Part shown: positions 8,617 to 16,066 of the stretch, one piece after another
Numbering within the stretch: the stretch's first letter is position 1
How the letters are laid out: the number at the start of each line of letters is the position of its first letter
Source: Prevotellaceae bacterium
Lineage (GTDB): Bacteria > Bacteroidota > Bacteroidia > Bacteroidales > UBA932
Length of the DNA: 16,567 bases
Direction: 5' to 3'
Assembly: GCA_031273285.1 (NCBI GenBank)
Contig: JAISSE010000225.1
Location: forward strand, 1-16,567
Program-made: the position numbers and the translations under genes
Notes under the pieces: generated by a model
What the model was told of the DNA's origin: nothing
What the model saw: the letters and a program-made list of their open reading frames with translations, nothing else
The model's database searches: none

Positions 8617-9936
8617 ATGATTTCGGCAGAACATAAAGTTTTGACACAGGAAGCAATGCAGTTTGCTCTGGACAGCGGAGCGGATAGTGCCCGGATAACA
8701 GTCAATTCGGGGTCAATCAGTTCGTTTGAATACAGAGACAAAAATCTTGATCGACTGCAACAGGCGTCGGAAAACAGATTGGAGATTGAACTGTTTGTTG
8801 ATGAGCGTTATGGCTCATATTCCACAAACCGTATGGAGAAGACAAGTTTGTTCAAATTTATTTCTTCGGCAATAGAATCAACACGTTATCTCGACAAAGA
8901 CCCGATGCGGACTTTGCCCGACCCGTCGAGATACTACAGGGGTGAGATGTTTACTCTGGATACCTGCGACAAAAGCTTTGACACAGTGGCGGTTGATACC
9001 AAACTCGCCCTTGCGCGAAATATAATCGACGAAATATACGGCATTGACGACAGAATAATCTCAATCACATCGGAATACAGCGACGGGGACAGTTTTACGT
9101 ACATCCTTGCAAGCAACGGATTTGAAGGCGAGACAGCCCATTCGAGCTATTCGCTGTATTCGACCGTTGCGATGAAAGGCGACGACGACGCCCGTCCGAG
9201 TTCGTCGTGGTGCGAATCGGCTCTGTATCTTGATAATCTGGTGAAGGACAATATCGGAAAAAAAGCCTACAGACAAACTCTGCAAAAGCTGGGACAATCG
9301 AAGATTGATTCGGGCAAATACATGATGCTGATTGACAACAGGCAATCGGGACTGCTGCTGACGCCTTTGCTTTCCGCCATGTACGGAGGGGCTTTACAGC
9401 AAAAAAGCTCGTTTCTAATCGACAAACTGAACGAAAAAATAGTTTCGGACAAGGTGAGCATTATCGACGACCCTCATATCAAACGCGCCTTCGGAGCCAG
9501 AATGTTCGACGGGGAAGGGGTCGCGACGGTAAAAAGGAATATAATCGAAAGGGGAGTGCTCAAAACCTATTTCATAGACACATACAACGCTGCGAAATTG
9601 AATGTCCCGCCGACCGTATCATCTCCCTCGGTTGTGAATTTCGATTTGGGAACGCGATCGCACGAACAGATTCTTGCTTCGATGGACAGGGGAATCTGGG
9701 TTACAGGGCTTAACGGCGGAAACAGTAACAGCAATACGGGCGATTTTTCATTCGGGATAGAGGGTTTTCTCATCGAAAAAGGCGAACCGACCAAGCCGAT
9801 AAACGAAATGAATATTACGGGCAACCTGCTGTCTCTGTGGAATAATCTTCTGGAAACAGGCAACGACCCGAAACCGGCATCTTCGCGAAGAGTCCCGTCA
9901 TTGCTGTTCAACGACGTGGATTTCAGCGGAACATAA
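8617..9936 (+). CDS. pmbA: TldD/PmbA-family protein, PmbA (TldE) type
   Basis: This is the TldE/PmbA-like subunit of the TldD-TldE metalloprotease family, known in Escherichia coli for microcin B17 maturation and CcdA degradation. The 439-residue length fits. Recognisable parts are the N-terminal domain (about 1-130), the glycine/asparagine-rich NSNTGDFSFGIEGFLIEKGE motif (about 369-388) and the family-type C-terminus PSLLFNDVDFSG. I see no HExxxH zinc motif, as expected for TldE rather than TldD; in the family TldD carries the active-site metal. No tldD gene is in the window, so the partner must be elsewhere if it exists. The ATG follows the preceding gene's stop with no gap, which implies translational coupling. 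It has no signal peptide and should be cytoplasmic, unlike both flanking thioredoxin proteins. Confidence 0.9.
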   Translation: MISAEHKVLTQEAMQFALDSGADSARITVNSGSISSFEYRDKNLDRLQQASENRLEIELFVDERYGSYSTNRMEKTSLFKFISSAIESTRYLDKDPMRTLPDPSRYYRGEMFTLDTCDKSFDTVAVDTKLALARNIIDEIYGIDDRIISITSEYSDGDSFTYILASNGFEGETAHSSYSLYSTVAMKGDDDARPSSSWCESALYLDNLVKDNIGKKAYRQTLQKLGQSKIDSGKYMMLIDNRQSGLLLTPLLSAMYGGALQQKSSFLIDKLNEKIVSDKVSIIDDPHIKRAFGARMFDGEGVATVKRNIIERGVLKTYFIDTYNAAKLNVPPTVSSPSVVNFDLGTRSHEQILASMDRGIWVTGLNGGNSNSNTGDFSFGIEGFLIEKGEPTKPINEMNITGNLLSLWNNLLETGNDPKPASSRRVPSLLFNDVDFSGT

Positions 9937-9954
9937 AAATCACAGGTATCGAAA

Positions 9955-11406
9955 ATGAAATTCGTGAAATTAATCCGCAGAATCGAGACACAGACATTTT
10001 TAACGTTTGTACTTGTTTTGATACTGATTTCGAGCTGTTCTTCAACCCGCATGTCGCACAGTGCGGACAAGGTATCGGTAGGCAAAACAGGCTACAATAT
10101 CGAACTTGCGCTCGAAAAGGAAAAAAATAAAACCGTTCTGCTTGCAAAATATAGAGGTGCAAAGCCATACGTAACGGATACCGCGAAAACAGACGCAAAC
10201 GGAAAAACGGCATTTACGGGAGATAAACCGCTTGCACCAGGCATGTATCTGATTGTTACGGAAAAAATTCCGCTGTTCGATTTTTTGATTTCCGACACCG
10301 TTAACCAAACGTTCGGAATATCGACGGTAAAGAATAAATACGGTAAAACGGTAACGTTCAGCGGTTCTCCGGAAAATGAAGATTTTGCCGATTATTCCGA
10401 TTTCCTGCTGAAACGACAGGAAAGAGAAAAGGCGCTGAAAACACAGGCGAAAGACAGCGAGGCGAAGGAACGGACAGACGCCGAACTCGCATCACTTATT
10501 GCACAGACAGAGGCTAAGGTACGGAATATAAGGGCTAAATATCCGGGGAGTTTACTCGAATCGCTGGCAACTGCCATGTTGCAGGTTCATCCGAAAAGTA
10601 GCGAAATTCCCGAAAACAACCGACAACAGTATATGTATGAGTTCTATACAAAACATTATTGGGATAATATCAGTTTGACGGATGAACGGATGCTTGATAC
10701 TCCCTTACTTATCCCAGCCATCGACAATTATTTCACATCCATACTGTTGCCCATTCCCGACACTATAATTCGCGGCGTGGACTTTGTCCTGACAAAAGCG
10801 CAAAACAACGCCGTCGTGCTGAAATATCTTGCGGGACATATTCTCGACCGGTACCTCGAATCCCAAATCATGGGAATGGAAAATGTTATCATTCACATTA
10901 TCGACAATTATTATCTGTCGGGAAAAATTAAAATCGACGACGGAAAACTGCGGGAGTTTGCGGAATATGCACGCAAAAACAGACCGTCGCTGGTCGGCAA
11001 ACAGGCGAAAGACCTTCGAATGCAGACTGTCGGCGGAGGCGTCGAATCGCTGTACGATATAGATGCGCCATATACCTTAGTGTATATTTTTGACGTCTCG
11101 TGCGGGCATTGCCGGCAGGAAACCCCAAAAATATACCGGATTTTTCGGGATTTTCGGAGCAAAGGGCTTGCAGGATTCTGTGTATACAGCCGCAATGACA
11201 GGAGCGAATGGCTTGAATACCTGACGAAAAACGAACTGACGGACTGGATAAATGTCTGGGATCCGAATAATGAAACGGATTTCCGCACCGCTTACAGCGT
11301 ATATTCCGTTCCGCAGGTATATCTGCTGGATAAAAACAAGAAAATCATAGGTCGCGGACTGGACAGTATCTCCCTGTCCCGGATGCTGAACAATTTGCTG
11401 AAATAA
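9955..11406 (+). CDS. Thioredoxin-like lipoprotein with DUF5106-like region
   Basis: A lipoprotein signal (hydrophobic stretch about 15-27, lipobox ISSC with C28) sends this 483-residue protein to the envelope. Residues about 45-130 resemble the DUF4369-type beta domain often found in front of Bacteroidota thioredoxins. An alpha-helical charged stretch (about 140-190) follows, then a DUF5106-like region (about 225-360, containing KHYWDNISLTDERMLDTP). The C-terminal thioredoxin/TlpA-like domain (about 365-483) has a CGHC active site (C383/C386) and the expected cis-proline P453 in VPQVYLL. The probable role is extracytoplasmic thiol-disulfide reduction; the substrate is unknown. It is last in the five-gene cluster, 18 bp after the pmbA-type gene. 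No intrinsic terminator follows; the 3' flank is made of degenerate repeats. Confidence 0.85.
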   Translation: MKFVKLIRRIETQTFLTFVLVLILISSCSSTRMSHSADKVSVGKTGYNIELALEKEKNKTVLLAKYRGAKPYVTDTAKTDANGKTAFTGDKPLAPGMYLIVTEKIPLFDFLISDTVNQTFGISTVKNKYGKTVTFSGSPENEDFADYSDFLLKRQEREKALKTQAKDSEAKERTDAELASLIAQTEAKVRNIRAKYPGSLLESLATAMLQVHPKSSEIPENNRQQYMYEFYTKHYWDNISLTDERMLDTPLLIPAIDNYFTSILLPIPDTIIRGVDFVLTKAQNNAVVLKYLAGHILDRYLESQIMGMENVIIHIIDNYYLSGKIKIDDGKLREFAEYARKNRPSLVGKQAKDLRMQTVGGGVESLYDIDAPYTLVYIFDVSCGHCRQETPKIYRIFRDFRSKGLAGFCVYSRNDRSEWLEYLTKNELTDWINVWDPNNETDFRTAYSVYSVPQVYLLDKNKKIIGRGLDSISLSRMLNNLLK

Positions 11407-11602
11407 TTATTTGCAGGATTATCAGAATTTGCAGGCAATCAATCCTGTCAAGATTTGGATTACGGCGTGGCATGCCGCGTCTCCACTAATGACGGTCGTA
11501 GTGTTTGCAACCCTTACAGGGTTCGCTAAGCGTCGATTGGAAAAAAAATTCGTGTCATTCGTGGATAAAAAAAGTATTCGCGGATTAAAACGTTTCGTGG
11601 AT
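11407..11602. repeat. Cluster of degenerate intergenic repeats between convergent genes
   Basis: Four kinds of repeat lie side by side. First, TTTGCAGG-type words near 11411 and 11430. Second, a REP-like palindrome centred on GGCATGCC (11469-11476), whose arms extend from 11464 to 11481 if wobble pairs are allowed. Third, a hairpin AACCCT/AGGGTT (11509-11514 and 11518-11523). Fourth, four TTCGTGGAT-like units at 11549-11557, 11558-11566, 11577-11585 and 11594-11602. The last two units enter the 3' end of the YitT gene. Neither hairpin has a following T-tract, so I do not call a terminator. Confidence 0.6.
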
Positions 11603-12514
11603 ACTGCGAAAACCTTCACCCACAACCTGTCCGGCATCTATGACCGTTATGAACGCTTCGGGATCTACCTCTCTGATATGTTGCTGAATCAGATTGACTT
11701 CCTTCGGATTGACATTGGTAAAGATTATGTTTTTTTTATTTCCGGTGTACATTCCTTCGCCGTAGAAAATTGTTCCGCCGCGGTCCAGTTCCAGAACAAA
11801 CTGCGCGATTTCCTTATATTTGTCGGAAATGATAATTAAGGTTTTGATATTTCTGAACCCGTAAACCGCCGCATTAACTATTCGTCCTGTTATATATATG
11901 ATAATAAAGGAATAAAGCGGTATTTTCATATCCTGAAAAGCCACAAACGACAGCACAATCACGCAGGAATCGACAATTATCACCATTGTTCCCAGAGGAA
12001 TGCTTGTTTTTTTTGAGAAAATCATGGATATTACATCCGTTCCGCCCGATGTCGCTCCCGTGCGGAATACCAGCCCGCTGCCCAAGCCAAGACAGACGGC
12101 GCCGAATATGGTGGACAGCATGACATCGTCCACCAGAGGGTCGTATCCCCAGCTGTTTTCGAGGATAAACGTGAACAGAGCCATTGTCAGAAAACTGACG
12201 ACCGTCTTGATTCCAAACGCTTTGCCAAGAACTTTTGTCCCGATTATGCACAGGGGGATGTCCATGCACAGTGCGGCGACGCTTATGTCGAGATTGTCCG
12301 GCAGATTGATTCCCAGCCAGTCGACCAGTACGTTATAATACATTTCGTACATATAGTGCAGCACTATTGATATTCCGTAAACGCCTCCCGGCGCCAGCCT
12401 GTAGGGCGATATGAAGAATACAAACCCCACCGCCATGATGAACGAGCCTGCAACTACCTGTCCGTAATTGACGAACCATTTTTTCGATAAGAATTTTTCG
12501 GATTGCACCTGCAT
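11585..12514 (-). CDS. YitT-family membrane protein with C-terminal DUF2179 domain
   Basis: Integral inner-membrane protein of the YitT family (DUF161 membrane region plus cytoplasmic DUF2179); the transported substrate or physiological role is not known for the family. With the ATG at 12514 it has 309 residues. Hydrophobic segments lie at about 18-36, 42-58, 77-93, 104-119, 132-151 and 175-212, and the family motif RTGATSGGTD is at 151-160. The DUF2179 domain (about 222-302) has GGTIFYGEGMYTG and ends in VVGEGF. An in-frame TTG at 12523 would add three residues; I prefer the ATG because it is the standard start, and neither has a Shine-Dalgarno sequence. The gene lies 16 bp downstream of the Sua5-like gene stop, so they are probably one transcript. 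The last residues, RSIHETF, come from DNA that is part of a repeat cluster. Confidence 0.9.
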   Translation of the reverse strand: MQVQSEKFLSKKWFVNYGQVVAGSFIMAVGFVFFISPYRLAPGGVYGISIVLHYMYEMYYNVLVDWLGINLPDNLDISVAALCMDIPLCIIGTKVLGKAFGIKTVVSFLTMALFTFILENSWGYDPLVDDVMLSTIFGAVCLGLGSGLVFRTGATSGGTDVISMIFSKKTSIPLGTMVIIVDSCVIVLSFVAFQDMKIPLYSFIIIYITGRIVNAAVYGFRNIKTLIIISDKYKEIAQFVLELDRGGTIFYGEGMYTGNKKNIIFTNVNPKEVNLIQQHIREVDPEAFITVIDAGQVVGEGFRSIHETF

Positions 12515-12530
12515 AATTTTCAATGATTTG

Positions 12531-13142
12531 TCAAATTTTCAATTCTCCTTTTCCCTGTCTTGTTATCTCAAACTCGGAGTTTGTGCAATTCACGATTGTA
12601 GAGGGAATTATACCGCCTATTCCGCCATCGATACAGGCATCCGCAAAAGAGCCGAACCGTTCGTTGATTAACTCGGGATCGCTGATATATTCGATAAAAT
12701 CGTCGTCGATTCTGATTGAAGTGGAAAGCAGCGGACACCCCAGCTGTTTCACCAGTTCAATCGTTATCCTGTTGTCGGGGATTCTCAAACCTATTTGTTT
12801 TCTTCGACTTAGCAGTTTGTCGGGAACTTTGTTCGAGGCGGCAAGTATGAAAGTGAATGCTCCCGGAAGATTTCTTTTCAGGACTTTAAATGTCGGAGTA
12901 TCAACTTTTGCGTAATCCGAAAGATTGCTCAGACTGTCGCAAATCAGAGAAAATGTCGCTTCTTTTTTATTGATATTTTTTATCGAAAGGATTTTTTCAA
13001 ATCCCTTTTTACTGCGTAACGAACAACCCATTGCATACACCGAATCGGTCGGATATATTACCACTCCGTCATTTTGCAAAATCTTCACCACCCTGTCTAT
13101 CTCTCTTTCATTGGGCGAATCGGGATATATTTTAATAATCAT
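12531..13142 (-). CDS. YciO/YrdC/Sua5-family protein (threonylcarbamoyl-AMP synthase-like)
   Basis: A 203-residue cytoplasmic protein of the YrdC/Sua5/YciO family, whose TsaC/Sua5 members make threonylcarbamoyl-adenylate for the t6A37 modification of ANN-decoding tRNAs. Visible motifs are YPTDSVYAMGC (30-40), the SIKNINKKEATFSLI stretch (53-67), LPGAFTFILAAS (92-103), IGLRIPDN (117-124) and PLLSTS (137-142). There is no C-terminal Sua5 regulatory domain. The N-terminus IYPDSPNEREIDRVVKIL and the SIKN motif look closer to the YciO subgroup, whose activity is less certain than that of TsaC, so the specific reaction is a family-level inference. It begins at ATG 13142, immediately beside a heptamer repeat array, and no consensus -7 element is visible between it and the upstream S9 peptidase gene; read-through from that gene is possible. 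Confidence 0.85.
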   Translation of the reverse strand: MIIKIYPDSPNEREIDRVVKILQNDGVVIYPTDSVYAMGCSLRSKKGFEKILSIKNINKKEATFSLICDSLSNLSDYAKVDTPTFKVLKRNLPGAFTFILAASNKVPDKLLSRRKQIGLRIPDNRITIELVKQLGCPLLSTSIRIDDDFIEYISDPELINERFGSFADACIDGGIGGIIPSTIVNCTNSEFEITRQGKGELKI

Positions 13143-13150
13143 CTTTATTT

Positions 13151-13185
13151 AACTATAAACTATAAACTATAAACTATAAACTGTA
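13151..13185. repeat. Tandem heptamer array (AACTATA)
   Basis: Four perfect AACTATA units and one AACTGTA run without interruption. After three bases (TTT), further units AACTATA, AACTGTG, AACTATA and AACCGTA continue to 13216. The array starts 9 bp upstream of the Sua5-like start codon, so it occupies that gene's leader region. Confidence 0.9.
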
Positions 13186-13188
13186 TTT

Positions 13189-13273
13189 AACTATAAACTG
13201 TGAACTATAAACCGTAACTGCATCCGAATAGTTCATCGTTTATAGTTTATAGTTTATCGTTCACAGTTCACAG
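13189..13273. repeat. Inverted heptamer arrays forming a long hairpin
   Basis: The left arm (13189-13219, units of AACTRTR) is complementary to the right arm (13230-13261) around a 10-nt spacer (gcatccgaat). In the outer 24 positions 21 match. The right array continues as AACTGTG units (read on the minus strand) through 13273 and covers the last codons and TGA stop of the S9 peptidase. There is no terminal T-tract, so it is not a classical terminator, but as RNA it could form a long AU-rich stem between the peptidase gene and the Sua5-like gene. Confidence 0.8.
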
Positions 13274-15790
13274 TTCCTTTTTCGGATACATGCCGTCCCA
13301 CCACGACGAATCATCCTGCAACCATTTTGCGAACCATGCGTATATCGAATAATTCCATTCCAGTCTGCGGTTATATGTTGCAATACCGTGATTTTCACCT
13401 TTCACTCTGATAAATTCAACCGGTCGTCCGAGAATTTTCAACGCTGTGTACATCTGGAAACTTTCGCCCACAGGCACGTTTGTATCTTCCAGACCGTGAA
13501 GCAGTAAAAGCGGAGTTTTGATTTTGTCGGCATTGAAAAGCGGACTTTGCTCCACATACAGTTCCCTGTTGTTCCACGGATAACTGTCGGCGCTTGCGGC
13601 AGCGCTGTATGCGTAACCCCAGTATCCTTCACCCCAATAGCTCGATAATGCGCTTATCCCCGCGTGAGAGATTGCGGCGGCGAAAATGTCGGTAACCGTT
13701 TGCAGATACATGGTCATAAATCCGCCGTAAGATGCTCCGATACAGCCGATTTTCTTTTCATTGACGAACGAATGTTCCGCCGCAAATTTTTTGACGCCCT
13801 CGATAATATCATCGGCAGTACGTTTCCCCCAGGCATTGACATGGCGAGCCGAAAATTCCTGACCGAAGCCTATCGTCCCGCTCGGCTGAATCACATAAAC
13901 CACGTAACCCATAGACGCATAGACATGCATGGGATAAGGATGATCCAGCACTCTGGCGGTCGGAGTTGTCCCGCCGTAATAGTAGACAATCACCGGATAT
14001 TTCGCCGAAGAGTCGAAAACGGGAGGCAGATAGTACCGCCCCTTTATCACCGTTCCGTCCGAAGATATGAAATCCCAGTCCCGCACTTTTCCCAGAGTGA
14101 TGTTCTCAAAACGTTCTTTCGACGGGTCGCTTACCAAAACCGACTTTGCAGTTTTCAGATCATACGTGTAGGCTCGCGTGGTATTCGACGAACTCAAACC
14201 CGCGTATATGGCTGTTGTTCCGTCCCTTGCCGGATTAAACGAGCGTATGACGTCTTCCGCCAGACTCAGTCTGGTAAAAGATTTTTTCGCAAGGTCATAC
14301 CTGTAAACATTCTCGTAATCGGCTTCCGTAACCAGCAGATAAATTTCGTTGTCGGAATGCCAGAACGCACGATTGACGGAAGGGTCAAATTTTTTGGATA
14401 CCGGTTCGACTTTCTTTGTGGCAATATCCATTATAAATATCTGGTCGTCATAACTGTTTGCCGTTTCTCCCTGCGGCACGTCCAGACCAATCCCGCCGAA
14501 CGCATCCGGCGCTCCGTGGACGAGCAGTTTTTGTCCGTTGGGCGAGAAACTTGCGGAGCCTGCATATTTTTCGTCCTTCCACAGAGTGTCAATGATTTTC
14601 AACGACTGCAAATCCATGAGGAACAAAGACGATTTCCGGAAAGGACGTTCCGTGATATTTTCGTCGCCGGTGGTAAACAGCAGATAACGGGAATCGCGGC
14701 TGACGTCGGACACCGACGTCGTATGCTTTCCGTAGGTCAAACGCTGTTTGACACCGGTTGCAATATCGTATATATAAATGAAATACCTGTCGAAATAGCC
14801 GTCCTGCCTGTCTGCAGGAGATTCGAGTATCATCAAATCGCCTTTCCGGTCGTCGTAGGACTCTTTTTCGGTGTATATAAGCCGCTTCTCGTCGTGCATG
14901 AAACGGAAATTGTCCTTGGGAATATTGTTTGCGACAACGGTTTCCGCCAGTGTTTCGGGATCAACGCTGATGAGCGAATTGTTTTCGCCGCGCTGGGCGA
15001 CATAATAGAGCTTGTTCGACACCGGCATCCACGACATGTATCTGTCCAGAGATACCGTCTTGCCTGTCTGGGTATTCAGCAGTTCCCGGTAATCGTTCGA
15101 CGCTCCGCCGTCAATTACATTGGAATAGCTTAATATGGCGTAACGTCCGTTCGGCGAAATATTTCCCGCGCGGACTCTCGTGCCTTCGATAATATCGTTG
15201 ATTCTTATCAGCCGTTTATTCCCGTATTCGGCGAGATTTACCGTACTGTCGGATGATTCGACGGTAATTTTAACGGATTCCTGCGGAATTTTCGATTGCG
15301 CCTGACTCAGATATTTAACGGCAAATTCGACGGTGCCGGGATTGACCGTAATTTCTTTTTCGGTATCCTTCGCATGTTTAAGACTGTCTTCCGCTGTCGT
15401 TTTCGAGGATTCTTTTTTATTGCCGACATAAAGCTCCAGCATTCCGGGAGCAGTAACGCGCACCTTCAGTTTTGCATGTTTGTTTACATTGACATTGAAT
15501 GAAAAAAAGCGTAATTCACTGCCGTTTTTGGCTTTCGGAAAAAATATTACGCCCGACGTGTCGGCGACTAATTTCTCCTTAAAATCCGTTTTCTTTGCAA
15601 GAAACATTGTTTCAAGCAATTGTTTTGTCTCAAATTTTTCTTTTTTGAGATTGACGCTGTCCACTATCAGCGGACTGTTCACAACAACGGGTGCGGTTGC
15701 ATTGACTTGAGTGATACTCAGCCTGTTTTGAGATACGGAACTTCCGTATGCGAATATGCACAGGATAAACAGAGATAATTTTGATTTCAT
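13268..15790 (-). CDS. Secreted S9-family (prolyl oligopeptidase-type) serine peptidase
   Basis: An exported peptidase of 840 residues. It has a signal peptide at about 1-20, a beta-rich N-terminal region, a WD40/TolB-like propeller region (about 200-560), and a C-terminal alpha/beta hydrolase domain (about 590-830). The catalytic triad is intact: S687 in GASYGGF, D769 in EDTNVP and H801 in GENHGI. Bacteroidota use such periplasmic S9 enzymes to trim dipeptides or oligopeptides from imported protein; the precise cleavage specificity cannot be read from the sequence. The C-terminus (SWWDGMYPKKEL) is of the usual kind for this family and lacks a T9SS sorting domain, so periplasmic location is more likely than surface secretion. 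The ATG at 15790 is preceded by a good Bacteroidota promoter. The TGA stop lies within a heptamer repeat unit. Confidence 0.92.
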   Translation of the reverse strand: MKSKLSLFILCIFAYGSSVSQNRLSITQVNATAPVVVNSPLIVDSVNLKKEKFETKQLLETMFLAKKTDFKEKLVADTSGVIFFPKAKNGSELRFFSFNVNVNKHAKLKVRVTAPGMLELYVGNKKESSKTTAEDSLKHAKDTEKEITVNPGTVEFAVKYLSQAQSKIPQESVKITVESSDSTVNLAEYGNKRLIRINDIIEGTRVRAGNISPNGRYAILSYSNVIDGGASNDYRELLNTQTGKTVSLDRYMSWMPVSNKLYYVAQRGENNSLISVDPETLAETVVANNIPKDNFRFMHDEKRLIYTEKESYDDRKGDLMILESPADRQDGYFDRYFIYIYDIATGVKQRLTYGKHTTSVSDVSRDSRYLLFTTGDENITERPFRKSSLFLMDLQSLKIIDTLWKDEKYAGSASFSPNGQKLLVHGAPDAFGGIGLDVPQGETANSYDDQIFIMDIATKKVEPVSKKFDPSVNRAFWHSDNEIYLLVTEADYENVYRYDLAKKSFTRLSLAEDVIRSFNPARDGTTAIYAGLSSSNTTRAYTYDLKTAKSVLVSDPSKERFENITLGKVRDWDFISSDGTVIKGRYYLPPVFDSSAKYPVIVYYYGGTTPTARVLDHPYPMHVYASMGYVVYVIQPSGTIGFGQEFSARHVNAWGKRTADDIIEGVKKFAAEHSFVNEKKIGCIGASYGGFMTMYLQTVTDIFAAAISHAGISALSSYWGEGYWGYAYSAAASADSYPWNNRELYVEQSPLFNADKIKTPLLLLHGLEDTNVPVGESFQMYTALKILGRPVEFIRVKGENHGIATYNRRLEWNYSIYAWFAKWLQDDSSWWDGMYPKKEL

Positions 15791-15830
15791 ACAAATTATA
15801 CGATTTTAATGTAATACCTTTTTAACAGTG

Positions 15831-15859
15831 CAAAGTTACATGAAAAAATCGAATTGCAA
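15831..15859 (-). promoter_or_regulatory. Promoter of the S9 peptidase gene
   Basis: The minus strand reads TAACTTTG (15838-15831), an exact -7 match, preceded after 18 bp by TTG (15859-15857), which agrees with the -33 element. This is the only promoter in the window where both elements are recognisable. The expected leader is about 35 nt before the ATG at 15790. Confidence 0.7.
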
Positions 15860-15966
15860 TGTATATATGCTTCAATCTGCAAAAATTCCCGCCGCAACAG
15901 GGCTTTAACTGCTGTTGATTAATGATTTGCAAAATAATGCCGAAATCCGGTACTGTTGCAGAAACA

Positions 15967-16066
15967 GGCACACGGACAGCACGGATACAATGAATTTGCA
16001 GGAATTTTTCGACGCGCGTCGAAAAAAATCCCTGCAAATCCGGTTAATCCGAGTCATCCGTGTGCC
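15967..16066. repeat. ~100-bp imperfect palindrome with CACGGAT-type arms
   Basis: The left arm (15967-16015) starts GGCACACGGACAGCACGGAT, and the complement of the right arm (16016-16066) starts GGCACACGGATGACTCGGAT. Both continue through ATTTGCAGG and a T-run to a perfect 12-bp centre, CGACGCGCGTCG (16010-16021). By eye roughly three quarters of arm positions match, with a 2-nt indel in the T-run. It lies about 50 bp beyond the stop of the adaptor gene. It may be a MITE- or REP-like unit or a pair of inverted degenerate repeats; no coding capacity is seen. Confidence 0.8.

Noticed and set aside
11509..11523. An intrinsic terminator for the thioredoxin lipoprotein or YitT
   Set aside because: The 6-bp stem is not followed by a T-tract on either strand.
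11411..11839. A 142-codon plus-strand frame after the thioredoxin lipoprotein
   Set aside because: The first part is repeat DNA and the rest is antisense to the conserved DUF2179 domain of YitT. It has no family resemblance.
13151..13273. A CRISPR array, considered because of the regular repeats
   Set aside because: The unit is only 7 bp with no spacers of regular length and no cas genes nearby.
13664..15133. A 489-codon plus-strand open frame antisense to the S9 peptidase
   Set aside because: It lies entirely inside a gene with an intact catalytic triad. Its translation is rich in Arg, Cys, His and Phe with no recognisable domain, as expected for a shadow frame.
13268..15790. The S9 peptidase as a T9SS cargo, given porW in the window
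   Set aside because: No C-terminal sorting domain follows the hydrolase domain; the protein ends directly after it.
15822..16037. A 71-codon minus-strand frame between the adaptor and the S9 peptidase
   Set aside because: It runs through half of the palindrome and the peptidase promoter. The composition is not protein-like.
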